From: CAZISM01 sp964541895
GTDB taxonomy: Bacteria > Zhuqueibacterota > Zhuqueibacteria > Residuimicrobiales > Residuimicrobiaceae
DNA: 64,000 nt
Direction of reading: 5' to 3'
Assembly: GCA_964541895.1 (NCBI GenBank)
Contig: CAZISM010000007.1
Coordinates: forward strand, 1-64,000
Position numbers and translations under genes: made by a program. Numbering within the stretch: the stretch's first letter is position 1; each line of letters starts with the position of its first letter. The notes beneath the pieces were generated by a model. That model was not told the DNA's origin. It did no database searches and saw nothing but the letters and a program-made list of their open reading frames with translations. Positions 17,293 to 26,541 of the stretch are shown here, piece by piece.

Positions 17293-20098
17293 CTTTTTGC
17301 TCGCGGCCGTATTCCCTCAGCAGATCCTGTCGGAGGATGTTTTGCCATTCGTTTGGTATGAATTTTTTTTCGTGGATATCATAACCGGTTTGCGCGAGCA
17401 GGCTGAACATCGTTTGTATGTTCTCGGCCAATTCCAGCAACAGTTCGTCCTTCCGCACCGGTTTGCCCCGTCGGAACGTCAACTGCTCGAGCTCCTGAAT
17501 GCGCGCTTTGATCAGGTCACAGCCATAGGATTGAATAACAGCGGCGGAGGTGTTCTGGCCGGAGCGGTAGTACAGCCATTCGTAGAACAAAAGCTGCGTG
17601 GCGTCGATGCTGCCGGTTTTGTAGTCAAAGATCAGTTTGCATTCCGGCGTCTGTGCCTCCAGGCGCAGGTCTGCTCGTCCGGCCAGATGGATGGCCAGCG
17701 GCGCCGCGGCGAACTCGACAGTCACAAACGGCCGGCCATCGCTTTCCAGCCGGCTGGAAAACGACGCCTCGGGATACACCCGTGTCTGTCCCGGATCCAG
17801 TTTCAGGTCTTGCGCCAGATAGGTGAAAAAATATCTCATGCCGCGTTGCAGCATGGGCCATTGCACCTGTTCAAAGTAGGTTCGCGTATAATTCTTGGGT
17901 ATGCGATAGCGGGCGAACTGTTCGGTATTCAGAACCCGATGATACGCCTGTTCGGCATAGCGCTGATAGATGTGCGGCCAGGACTGCTGATCCGGCAGGC
18001 CGGTGGTGTCCTGCATGAACAAATACCACATGGTGTTGAGGAGTTCATGTGCCAGCCGGCCCAGCAGCAAAGGGGTGAAATTCATTTCCACATCCGTGTT
18101 TCTGGGTTGAATCCGGAGCAGATGGCGAATGTAATAGATGAACGGCTGTTCGCGCAGCGATTGATATTGATAGAAAGAGAGGGTCTGCCGCTCCGCCGCC
18201 AGGTCCAGGCGGCGATCGAAAGGCATGGCAAAAAACGCCGGCGACAAAGGCGTCGGCAGGTGCCGGGCCGGCTGCGCCAGCAGGCGGGCATACACAGACG
18301 GATAGTGGCGATCCGACAGCTCCTGAAACTCGAGGTGGTGCGCACTCCAGGACAACCTGACCTCTTCGACGAAGGAGCTGACCTCGACATCGCGTTCGGT
18401 GTTCTTTATGGAGTAGAGATCCACGAACGGCGTGGTGCACAGCAGCCGGGTGAAATAATATTTTTCGCGTAGACGAACCTGGTCGTAGGTTTTCAAACCG
18501 AGGAGACGACGCTGGCTTTCATTAAAGAGAAACGGTGTCTGCGGCGCTCGCGGCATGACGCCTTCCACCATAGTGACGACGGCGACGTGCTCATAGTCCA
18601 GGTTGCGGGTGTCCAGCAGATTGGTTATTTCCACACGGGGGCCGCGCAGTTCGCGGGTTGAAAAATGGATGCGCTGCGGCTTTAAATACTCCAGGAAAAA
18701 GCGAAGCCAGCTTTTACTCTGCATCGCCTCGCTCGCCGACACCTCCCCGTTCAGACACTCGGACCAATCGTCCACGAGTCCGACGCTGTCCAATGCGGCA
18801 AAGTCGGCGAGGGTCTGATAAAAAACGTCCAGGATATCGCTGTAGGAACGCTCGTACTCGTTGATGATCGACTTGACGTTCACCCCGAGCGGCTGGTCGA
18901 TCACCTCCAGCAAACCGGCCATGGAGCGAACGCCGGTCACTTTCATCATCAGCTCCAGCAGCGGCGCCAGATAAGGGGTTGCCGCTTTTACAGCAGGATG
19001 AGGCATATGGAACAGGCGACCTTCCAGATCGATATATTTGAAATCCTGCTCGACGAGATCGTAGAGAGATAAACAGCCCTGTTCACAAAATGCGTTACGG
19101 GAATCATGTTGCTGGTCCGGGCTGAAATAGCCATAAAAATCAGAATCGGTCACCACGTCCATGATGGCCTGGAGGGGCAGCAGCAGAAAATGGTCATTGG
19201 GATCGTGCAGCAGGCTGTCGAGCAGGTGATAGAGATGGGTAAAAAAACGGTATAGCGTGGTCTGTTGAAACGGGACGCTCATGTGCAGGCGGAGCCGATC
19301 CAGGGAGAAAAAGCGATAGTAGGGATTCATCTGCGGGTTGGGATCGATGATAACCAGGTCGCTGTCGTCAGCCAGATCATCGGCCAGGGCGGCCATCATG
19401 GAAAATTCATTTTTTGCTTCCCGAATCCTCAGCTGCCGGTTCCGTTCGGGTTGCAGCTGCGAAAGTGAAAAGGGCTGCGGCTCCATCCCGGGCCAGGAGA
19501 TGAAGCGAGCGGGCATCTGATAATAAATCACCGTCGCCCTGGACGCCCGATCCAGTTGCGCAATGAGCGCCTTCTCTGTGGCGGTGTAATAGTACTGGTT
19601 GATAAATACAAAGCGATCGTAATCGGCAAAAGCACTCCAGTCGGTGGTTTCGCTGCGCCGGCTGAACAGGATGTCTTCATAGCCGCGACGGTGGACAAAA
19701 TCGCCGTACTGTTCTTTGATGGCCACCAGATCCATAAACAGCTCTTTCTGCCAATCCTGCAGTTCGCAGCCGCTCCGTTGCAGCGTATCGATCACCGTCT
19801 CTTCCGCAAGGTTCTCTTCGTTACACTCTTCCCAGAAGGAAAAAAAGCGATGGGCCCATTCTATGCTTTGGAAATAGTTCTGTATTTTAAAACGCCTGCG
19901 CATGGCGGGCTGCAGGGACGCATAAAACGCCAGCGTTCGTTTTTCTTCTTTAAGCAGCGGCACGGCAGAGGGGAAACAGAGCTCTTTGAACTCTTCCATG
20001 GTCAGAAACAGAGTATCCGTACCTCGCCACTGCTTTTGAAACAGGCGTTGCGCCTGCTTTTTGCTGATTTCGGCAGGAAACACAAAGACCGTACCCGC
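17285..20098 (-). CDS. addB: AddB-like nuclease subunit, 5' end in the scaffold gap
   Basis: About 937 visible residues with the beginning lost in the N gap. The frame runs into the gap as GTVFVFPAEIS, so the GTG at 20083 is probably not the true start. Helicase motifs are not intact, as is normal for AddB. Near the C-terminus a PD-(D/E)XK nuclease core is visible (AGRADLRLE, then LIFDYKTG near residue 822). The segment VAVVTMVEGVMPRAP is typical of the RecC/AddB inactivated helicase part. No Fe-S cysteine cluster was obvious, which sets it apart from Bacillus-type AddB. Upstream on this strand the gene runs into the gap. It is coupled to addA. Confidence 0.8.
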   Translation of the reverse strand, partial: AGTVFVFPAEISKKQAQRLFQKQWRGTDTLFLTMEEFKELCFPSAVPLLKEEKRTLAFYASLQPAMRRRFKIQNYFQSIEWAHRFFSFWEECNEENLAEETVIDTLQRSGCELQDWQKELFMDLVAIKEQYGDFVHRRGYEDILFSRRSETTDWSAFADYDRFVFINQYYYTATEKALIAQLDRASRATVIYYQMPARFISWPGMEPQPFSLSQLQPERNRQLRIREAKNEFSMMAALADDLADDSDLVIIDPNPQMNPYYRFFSLDRLRLHMSVPFQQTTLYRFFTHLYHLLDSLLHDPNDHFLLLPLQAIMDVVTDSDFYGYFSPDQQHDSRNAFCEQGCLSLYDLVEQDFKYIDLEGRLFHMPHPAVKAATPYLAPLLELMMKVTGVRSMAGLLEVIDQPLGVNVKSIINEYERSYSDILDVFYQTLADFAALDSVGLVDDWSECLNGEVSASEAMQSKSWLRFFLEYLKPQRIHFSTRELRGPRVEITNLLDTRNLDYEHVAVVTMVEGVMPRAPQTPFLFNESQRRLLGLKTYDQVRLREKYYFTRLLCTTPFVDLYSIKNTERDVEVSSFVEEVRLSWSAHHLEFQELSDRHYPSVYARLLAQPARHLPTPLSPAFFAMPFDRRLDLAAERQTLSFYQYQSLREQPFIYYIRHLLRIQPRNTDVEMNFTPLLLGRLAHELLNTMWYLFMQDTTGLPDQQSWPHIYQRYAEQAYHRVLNTEQFARYRIPKNYTRTYFEQVQWPMLQRGMRYFFTYLAQDLKLDPGQTRVYPEASFSSRLESDGRPFVTVEFAAAPLAIHLAGRADLRLEAQTPECKLIFDYKTGSIDATQLLFYEWLYYRSGQNTSAAVIQSYGCDLIKARIQELEQLTFRRGKPVRKDELLLELAENIQTMFSLLAQTGYDIHEKKFIPNEWQNILRQDLLREYGREQKDE

Positions 20099-20198
20099 NN
20101 NNNNNNNNNNNNNNNNNNNNNNNNNNNNNNNNNNNNNNNNNNNNNNNNNNNNNNNNNNNNNNNNNNNNNNNNNNNNNNNNNNNNNNNNNNNNNNNNNN
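20099..20198. other. 100-N scaffold gap
   Basis: Unlike the first gap, the flanks are not identical. It separates the 5' part of the AddB-like gene from the 5' part of the SUMF1-PL11 gene, both of which are truncated by it. The real length is unknown. Confidence 0.95.
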
Positions 20199-22484
20199 GT
20201 GCGGCAGAAAAATCGTCCGCTGGTTCGTGTGAATGACTATGAGATTCTGGATCATCCGGTTACGAACGGCGAGTACAAACTTTTTATCGATGCTGCCGGC
20301 TATCCGGCACCCCTGCACTGGCAGAACGGGACCATTCCCGCCGGCAAGGAGAATCATCCGGTGATTTTCGTCAACAGGGATGATGTGCGCGCGTTTATGA
20401 ACTGGCTGAGTCGCCGTGATAACCGCGTCTATCGTCTGCCGACTGTTTCGGAGCTGGAATATGCCCAGCGTGGCGGTTTGAAGGATAACCGCTATCCCTG
20501 GGGCGATGCGGAGGCCAGGGGCAAGGCCAATTACAATGCCAAAGGAGACCGCTCCTTTGACAACTGGAGCGAGTATCTGCAGCCGAGCCGGAGCGGCAAA
20601 CCGAACGGGTACGGCTTATTCGGCATGGCCGGAAACGTCTGGCAAATGGCCATATCGCGCAACGACCCGGCCACCGTCAGTTTCAAGTACAGGATCTATG
20701 ATACCGACAACATCGAAACGGCCATTATGGGCGGATCGTGGGCCAGAGCCGATGAATACCTCCGCTGTGGTTACATCCTCGGACTGGAATCGGGGATCCG
20801 CTACCCCGACACCGGGTTCCGCCCGGTGCGTGCGCCGGCTGATGCCGATTGGACCCTGCAGCCACGGCAACTCGTGGTCCTGTCTCAGGGAAGCGCCGGC
20901 AATTTCCTCAGCTGGGCGCAGCTGCATGGAGATCGCAAAGGGACCGGCTTTAATATCTATCGCGCCGGCACCCGCGACCACGACGGCTTTCGTATCAATG
21001 CAGAACCCGTGCGATCGGGTTCCACCTACCTGGATGCAGATATCAAAACAGGCATCCGTTATCACTATTATGTCAGACCTGTAACCGCCAACGGCCAGGA
21101 AGGCCGGCGCTCGGAGTGGTGCGGCTGCACCAGCAAAGAGGCTGACAGTAAAAATATCATCACCACCTTTGCGCCGCTCTATCGCCAGGGCAACCTGATC
21201 CCCATTTTCGGCGATCTTTCCGGCGACGGCGTCATGGATTGTGTGATCAAGCTGGATAACGGCGTTTCCGAAATGTCCCAGGATCCCGGCGTTCCCGTGC
21301 AACTGGAAGCCTTTAGCAGCTATGGCCGCTCGCTCTGGCGCAGGGATGTGTGCCGGCACGACCACTGTTACGGCAATTCCAACAATGTGCCGTTCAACGT
21401 CTGGGATATGGATGGTGACGGCCAGGCCGAAGTCATTACCATGTTGCAGCAGGGCGACGATCTTTATGTGGCCATCCTCGACGGTATGACCGGCAGAGTG
21501 AAAAAGAGCGCGCCCTGGCCGGCCCTGGTTTCAGATTTTCAAAAATCTTCCACGCGCATCCACCTCTCCGTGGTATATCTGAATCCGAAAACCCCGGCTG
21601 TTATCACCCAGTCCGGATTGTATGAAAACGAAATTTTTACCGCATTCGATAACGAGCTGAAACAGCTGTGGCAGTTTAATAGTTTTGCCGAGACCAGCGG
21701 CAGCGGCGGCCACAAAATCGAAGCGGCGGATGTGGATGGCGACGGCTGTCAGGAAATTTTCGACGGCACCACCTGTCTGAATCATGACGGCACCATGCGA
21801 TGGTCCATCTATCGTCAGCATCCGGATATCGTTTCCATCCATGATTATATTCCCGAGCGACCGGGCTTGGAGGTGTTTTACATCGTAGAATCCAGCGTTC
21901 ACGCCGGTGTGTACATGGTGGACGCCAATACCGGCACTGTTATCTGGAAACACAATCGGGAAGAAGATCCGGTGTGGACTCATGGACATTCCGGATGGTC
22001 GGCCGATATCTGGGAGGGATCAGCCGGCATGGAGTGCATTTCCAATCGTGCCGGACATGGGGATAACCACTTTTTGCTCTTTTCCGCCATGGGCCGGGTG
22101 CTCATGCAGCCGTTTCCGGCCGGCTATCGGCCCCTCGAATGGGATGGCGATGCCACCCGCGAGCTGGAGAGCAACAGCGCCAAAATCATCGGTGATTTTG
22201 ACGGCGAAAAAGTGGCAGCGAAAAATCAGCCACCGGCGAACCGGATCGACGACGGCCGTCTCGTCATGGTGGCGGATGTGTATGGGGATTTTCGCGATGA
22301 ATTGATTCTTAACGTGCCGACAGAAAAGGGTGGGCGCGCCATTGCCGTCGTGGCGGCTGCGACACACATCCCCTATCGTTATCTGTCCGCACTTTCGGAC
22401 CGGGAATACCGGCTGTGGATTGCCCGCAATATGGGCGGAGGATATGCCTCGGTGTACGATAGAGAGCTGAAACCGCTCCCGTAA
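20199..22484 (+). CDS. SUMF1-like domain fused to PL11-type rhamnogalacturonan lyase, 5' end missing
   Basis: The 761 visible residues show two parts. Residues 1 to about 205 are a SUMF1/formylglycine-generating-enzyme-like domain (YEILDHPVTNGEYKLF, YRLPTVSELEYAQRGG, YPWGD, NGYGLFGMAGNVWQM, GGSWAR, DTGFRPV). The two catalytic cysteines of true sulfatase maturases are not evident. From about 215 there is a fibronectin-like domain (FLSWAQLHGD, GFNIYR) and then a propeller with calcium-type DGDG loops (WDMDGDGQAEV, ADVDGDGCQEI) ending YGDFRDELIL and PYRYLSAL, as in PL11 rhamnogalacturonan lyases, which cut pectin backbone. The signal peptide and the start are in the gap. Fusion is unusual; the SUMF1 part may be a structural or binding module. 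Confidence 0.75.
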   Translation: MRQKNRPLVRVNDYEILDHPVTNGEYKLFIDAAGYPAPLHWQNGTIPAGKENHPVIFVNRDDVRAFMNWLSRRDNRVYRLPTVSELEYAQRGGLKDNRYPWGDAEARGKANYNAKGDRSFDNWSEYLQPSRSGKPNGYGLFGMAGNVWQMAISRNDPATVSFKYRIYDTDNIETAIMGGSWARADEYLRCGYILGLESGIRYPDTGFRPVRAPADADWTLQPRQLVVLSQGSAGNFLSWAQLHGDRKGTGFNIYRAGTRDHDGFRINAEPVRSGSTYLDADIKTGIRYHYYVRPVTANGQEGRRSEWCGCTSKEADSKNIITTFAPLYRQGNLIPIFGDLSGDGVMDCVIKLDNGVSEMSQDPGVPVQLEAFSSYGRSLWRRDVCRHDHCYGNSNNVPFNVWDMDGDGQAEVITMLQQGDDLYVAILDGMTGRVKKSAPWPALVSDFQKSSTRIHLSVVYLNPKTPAVITQSGLYENEIFTAFDNELKQLWQFNSFAETSGSGGHKIEAADVDGDGCQEIFDGTTCLNHDGTMRWSIYRQHPDIVSIHDYIPERPGLEVFYIVESSVHAGVYMVDANTGTVIWKHNREEDPVWTHGHSGWSADIWEGSAGMECISNRAGHGDNHFLLFSAMGRVLMQPFPAGYRPLEWDGDATRELESNSAKIIGDFDGEKVAAKNQPPANRIDDGRLVMVADVYGDFRDELILNVPTEKGGRAIAVVAAATHIPYRYLSALSDREYRLWIARNMGGGYASVYDRELKPLP

Positions 22485-22511
22485 AGTTGGAATCGGATAT
22501 ACGGCCTGGTC

Positions 22512-24932
22512 TTATACGAATTGCTGTTGCGTTCTCGAGTATTGCGGATAGCTCAGGCCGTACAGTCCCAGCAGGACGTCCATCCAGAGCAATTCCTGAT
22601 CCAGTCCGGTGCTGTATTTTTTTTCTGTCTCTTTGACCAGCCAAACGGCCAGGCCCAGCGGCTGATTATGATACAGCGCAAAAGCGATCAGGGACTCGTC
22701 ATCCCCACCGGCGTGCGGGTAGAGCCTCCGCACCAGATAGGAGTAAAAGCGGGACAGGTGCTGCAACGCCGGACCAAAGCGATCGTGTTCCAGTTCGGAA
22801 CGAATCAGGCTGACATAGGTATCGGCGTTCATGGCCGGCATGCGCGATTCAGCCGATGCGGTTTCTTCTTCAATGTGCTGGCCGACCTGGCGCACGCGCT
22901 CGTACAGCTGCTTGAGCAATGTGATTTGATTGATCCGGTCTCCGGTAAGATAGCGATAGAATTCTCCGGGTTTGCCGAGCAAATTTCCCAGAGCGATGGC
23001 CAGCTGTCTGCGTAACACTGGATTTTGCGTTTGATGCATGCGGGGAAAAATCTCCCACACCGCTTCCAGCACGCCATGGCGGGATACCGCTTCGGCTCCC
23101 AGTCCCATGACCCGGTCGCTGCGGTTTTCATTGAACAGCTGCAACAGACGAGAGATGGATTCCTTATCGCCCATCTGGCCGATGGCCTGGACACAGGCTT
23201 CCTGCAACTCTTCCGAGGCGCTGTTCAGCAGCGCAACCAGATAGGGCAGGGCGCGTCGGTCGCCGATCTGGCCCAGACTGCGGGCCGCCTGCACGCGAAT
23301 GCCGGAAGAGGGATTGTTGAGGTGTTTGATGAGCGGCTCCACAGCTTCCATGGCCCTGATGCGACCCAGAGCCCTGGCCGCCTCTTCGCGGACTTCGGCA
23401 TCCGGATCATCCAGCCGGGGCAGGATGTCGCGAACAGCCAGCGTGCTGGACTGGCCTTCCAGCATGCGCAGGGCGCGGGCCACCCGATGCGAATCTTCGG
23501 GTTTGCCGATCACGCCGATGCTGCCCATGGTGCGGAAAATGGATACCGAAGTAATCTGTTGCAGCACCACCCCTACCGGCGTTTCGCCACCCTCCCTGAT
23601 GCGGCTGATCAGGTAAAAACTTAGCAGGCACAGCGTCATATAGACCAGCACGACGATGTGAAAACTTTTAATGACCAGGAACTGTCCCAGCGGATAGTGC
23701 AGAGCAGCCAACGCGTCGGACAAAAATCCGCCCAGCAGGGCGCCGCTGGCGTTGGCAATGCCGATTAGGGCAAAATACCAGGCGATATAAGTGGTGCGAT
23801 TTCGTGGCGGGGTCAGCGTCATCATCAGTTGATTGGCGCCTTCAAAAATGGCTGGACCGAGAATACCCATGAGCACGGCCATGACCGGAATGATAAACAC
23901 ATAATTGCTCGGAGAAATGAAAAACCAGCCGATGCCGGAGAGAAAATAAAGGCTGCCGATCAGCACCACCGGCTTGCGGCCGAGCCGGTCCATGATCATG
24001 CCCCAGTAGGACACACTGGCCATATAGGCCAGTTGCGCGTTCAAGGTCAGAATACCCAACCAGATGTTGGGCGCACCGATGCCGTCCGGCGCGGTCAGAT
24101 ACGGACCGATGAAAGGCGCCAGCACATTGGTGGAGAACATGAACAGACCCAGTCCGAGGAGAAAACGTCGAAAATTGCCATGGGTAACCGGCTCGAGGAC
24201 CATACGCCAGGAAAGCGGAACATTCACCAGCGCGGATTTGGGTTCCGGAATAAAAAGAAACATGCTGACATCGAAGACGCCGCCGATGCCGGCGAGAAGG
24301 AAAAAGACGGCAAACACGACGAACGCATGTTCGTGAAAGATGTCCAGCGCCAGGGTCATGACAAAAAAGATCAGCATGCCGACAGCAAACACAATGGCGC
24401 TGCGGCGGCCGAAATAGGAGGCGCGCATGTTTTCCGGAATCAGGCTGGTCATCCATGCAAACCAGCCCGACGTGGCGCTGTTATAAAACACCCAGGCAAT
24501 GGCCAGACAGATCAGGATGGCGTTAATGCCCGTATGCTTGTCCCCGCCCATCAAAACGTAAAGAGCGACAAAAGCGGGCGCGGCGCCAAGGATACGGGCG
24601 ATGAGGTGGTTAACCCACCAATAGGCCTTGATGGAAGAGAGCCGATTGTAGATAAAGATGGAAACCAGGTGCAACACGGCCGTCAGATTCACAAAAGCCA
24701 CCAGCATGCCGAGAGCGCTGGCAGAGCCGCCGAGGTGGTTTTTAAAAAAAACGTTCACCATGTTGCCGGTGACCCCGTTGGCCATGGGCGACAGAAGAAA
24801 AAACCACGAAATGCCAAAGGTGCCGCCCAGGGTGTTCAACGTGAGGGAACGTTGCAGCTGGCTGGGTGATATCTCTTGCGAATACGGCTTGAAAAGCGAA
24901 GAAAATCTGGCGAATGTCGTAGAAACTTTCAT
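22512..24932 (-). CDS. MFS transporter fused to HEAT repeats
   Basis: An 806-residue protein. The first 450 residues form a 12-helix major facilitator transporter. After it lies an array of HEAT-type helical pairs (about 475-640), with consecutive segments of the pattern ARALGRI, AARSLGQIGD, ACVQAIGQMGD, IALGNLL. A further helical tail follows. HEAT repeats normally bind proteins, so they may sit in the cytoplasm and recruit a partner or sense transport. It is divergent from uxaC across a 179-base region with repeated half-sites, which suggests it imports a uronate oligomer or related sugar. That link is inference. Its ATG has a weak GGGAA upstream. Confidence 0.75.
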   Translation of the reverse strand: MKVSTTFARFSSLFKPYSQEISPSQLQRSLTLNTLGGTFGISWFFLLSPMANGVTGNMVNVFFKNHLGGSASALGMLVAFVNLTAVLHLVSIFIYNRLSSIKAYWWVNHLIARILGAAPAFVALYVLMGGDKHTGINAILICLAIAWVFYNSATSGWFAWMTSLIPENMRASYFGRRSAIVFAVGMLIFFVMTLALDIFHEHAFVVFAVFFLLAGIGGVFDVSMFLFIPEPKSALVNVPLSWRMVLEPVTHGNFRRFLLGLGLFMFSTNVLAPFIGPYLTAPDGIGAPNIWLGILTLNAQLAYMASVSYWGMIMDRLGRKPVVLIGSLYFLSGIGWFFISPSNYVFIIPVMAVLMGILGPAIFEGANQLMMTLTPPRNRTTYIAWYFALIGIANASGALLGGFLSDALAALHYPLGQFLVIKSFHIVVLVYMTLCLLSFYLISRIREGGETPVGVVLQQITSVSIFRTMGSIGVIGKPEDSHRVARALRMLEGQSSTLAVRDILPRLDDPDAEVREEAARALGRIRAMEAVEPLIKHLNNPSSGIRVQAARSLGQIGDRRALPYLVALLNSASEELQEACVQAIGQMGDKESISRLLQLFNENRSDRVMGLGAEAVSRHGVLEAVWEIFPRMHQTQNPVLRRQLAIALGNLLGKPGEFYRYLTGDRINQITLLKQLYERVRQVGQHIEEETASAESRMPAMNADTYVSLIRSELEHDRFGPALQHLSRFYSYLVRRLYPHAGGDDESLIAFALYHNQPLGLAVWLVKETEKKYSTGLDQELLWMDVLLGLYGLSYPQYSRTQQQFV

Positions 24933-24976
24933 GTTCCCGAGAAGTCTGGATTTTATCCTGTTGGCAGCAGAGTGAC

Positions 24977-25034
24977 CACACTATTTGACCTGTAAAATAG
25001 TATATAAACGTTTTTGAAGCAAATACTATTTCAT
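24977..25034. promoter_or_regulatory. Repeated ACTATTT half-sites between MFS-HEAT gene and uxaC
   Basis: ACTATTT occurs at 24980-24986 and 25025-25031 on the plus strand and as AAATAGT at 24995-25001, so three copies lie within 52 bases. The inverted pair at 24995-25003 and 25023-25031 is nine bases long and perfect (AAATAGTAT and ATACTATTT). This is the right place for an operator of the divergent uronate genes. No regulator gene lies close by. Confidence 0.4.
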
Positions 25035-25111
25035 ATCCGGCCTAAAAATCGTTTTTAATTTGCCAAAATTTTGCTATTTTTCACAAGTGCACTAATGAAA
25101 GGGATGGACCT

Positions 25112-26527
25112 ATGGCATATCCATTGGAAATCAATCCGGATCGCTATTTCAGCTCTAATCCGGGCGAACGTAAAATAGCCCGGCATCTGTACGAGCGGAT
25201 CAAAGATTTACCCTTGCTTTGTCCGCACGGGCACGTCGATCCACGTCTGTTTGCCGAAAATAAACCCTTTCCCGATCCTGCCGAACTGCTGGTTATACCG
25301 GATCACTATCTGTTCAGAATGCTATATTCCCAGGGTATCCCTATGGAAAACCTGGGCATCCCGCATCAGGACGGACGTGTCATGGAAGAGGATCGCCGTG
25401 TCATCTGGCAACTGGTGGCGGAACATTTTCATCTTTTCCGGGGTACACCCACCGGTATGTGGCTGAAACATGAGTTGCACGACGTTCTGGGTATTCGCCA
25501 GCGCCTTTGTAAAGAGAGCGCCGATGAAATATTTGATCAGATGGTCGCTGTTTTGGCAAAACCGGATAACCTGCCCCGCGCCATGTTTGAGCGGTTCAAC
25601 ATCGAGGTCCTGTGCACCACGGATCCGCCCACCGACACTCTGGAACAGCACAAGAAAATTCAGGCCAGCGGCTGGAAGCGAAGGATCATACCCGCTTTCC
25701 GGCCCGATAATGTCACCGATTTCGCCGCCAACAACTGGCGCCAGAACCTGGAAAAGCTCGCTCACATCACGGGCGAAGATACCACCACTTATAAAGGTTT
25801 TATCCGGGCCCTGGAACAGCGACGGGCGTTTTTTAAAGAGATGGGAGCAACTTCCACCGACCAGGGCGTATTGACGCCCTTTACCATCGAGCTCAGCCCT
25901 GAGCAGGCGGCAAAACTTTTCAGCAAAGCCATGAAAGGCCAGGCGACAGCAGAAGACGCCCGCTTATTCACCGGCCATATGCTGATGGAAATGGCCCGTA
26001 TGAGCAGTGAGGACGGTCTGGTCATGCAGATTCACCCGGGTGTTCTGCGCAACCACAATCCGCAGTTGTACAGCCTGTTCGGACCGGACAAGGGCTGCGA
26101 CATTCCCCTGGCCGTAGATTTTGTCCACGATCTCAAACCGTTGCTCAACCGCTTCGGCAATGATCACAAGATGACCATCATTGTGTTTACCATCGATGAG
26201 TCCGCCTATTCCCGAGAGCTGGCACCGTTGGCCGGACATTATCCGGCGATGAAACTGGGGCCGGCCTGGTGGTTCCTGGACAGCCGCGAAGCCATGCTCC
26301 GCTTTCGCAGATTGACCACAGAAACAGCCGGCTTTTATAATACGGTCGGATTCATTGACGATACCCGTGCGTTCCCATCCATCCCGGCGCGGCATGATTT
26401 GGCCCGTCGCATCGATTGCCGCTATCTGGCTGAACTGGTGGCTGAACATGTGATCGATCTGGATGAAGCGGAGCAGGTGGCAGTGGATCTGGCCTACAAT
26501 CTGGCCAAAAAGAGTTTTAAACTCTAG
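25112..26527 (+). CDS. uxaC: Uronate isomerase (glucuronate/galacturonate isomerase)
   Basis: A 471-residue amidohydrolase-superfamily enzyme of normal UxaC length. The N-terminal metal motif H39-G-H41 sits in LCPHGHVDP, and further family blocks include LKHELHDVLGI, EVLCTTDPP and GPAWWFLDS. UxaC converts D-glucuronate to D-fructuronate and D-galacturonate to D-tagaturonate in the cytoplasm, the first step of uronate catabolism. GAAAGGG upstream supports the ATG. It precedes an exported TIM-barrel-like protein and is near the PL11-type lyase, whose products are uronates. A hyphenated inverted repeat in the divergent region may regulate it. I am confident of this call. Confidence 0.96.
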   Translation: MAYPLEINPDRYFSSNPGERKIARHLYERIKDLPLLCPHGHVDPRLFAENKPFPDPAELLVIPDHYLFRMLYSQGIPMENLGIPHQDGRVMEEDRRVIWQLVAEHFHLFRGTPTGMWLKHELHDVLGIRQRLCKESADEIFDQMVAVLAKPDNLPRAMFERFNIEVLCTTDPPTDTLEQHKKIQASGWKRRIIPAFRPDNVTDFAANNWRQNLEKLAHITGEDTTTYKGFIRALEQRRAFFKEMGATSTDQGVLTPFTIELSPEQAAKLFSKAMKGQATAEDARLFTGHMLMEMARMSSEDGLVMQIHPGVLRNHNPQLYSLFGPDKGCDIPLAVDFVHDLKPLLNRFGNDHKMTIIVFTIDESAYSRELAPLAGHYPAMKLGPAWWFLDSREAMLRFRRLTTETAGFYNTVGFIDDTRAFPSIPARHDLARRIDCRYLAELVAEHVIDLDEAEQVAVDLAYNLAKKSFKL

Positions 26528-26541
26528 CAAGGTATCTGTCC

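Noticed and set aside
19556..20236. Plus-strand open frame covering the AddB-like start and the second gap
   Set aside because: It is antisense to the AddB-like gene and depends on N bases; the AddB frame has clear nuclease motifs.
20199..20815. SUMF1 domain as the maturase for the S1 sulfatase at 30790
   Set aside because: The active-site cysteine pair of formylglycine-generating enzymes is not evident, and the domain is attached to a lyase.
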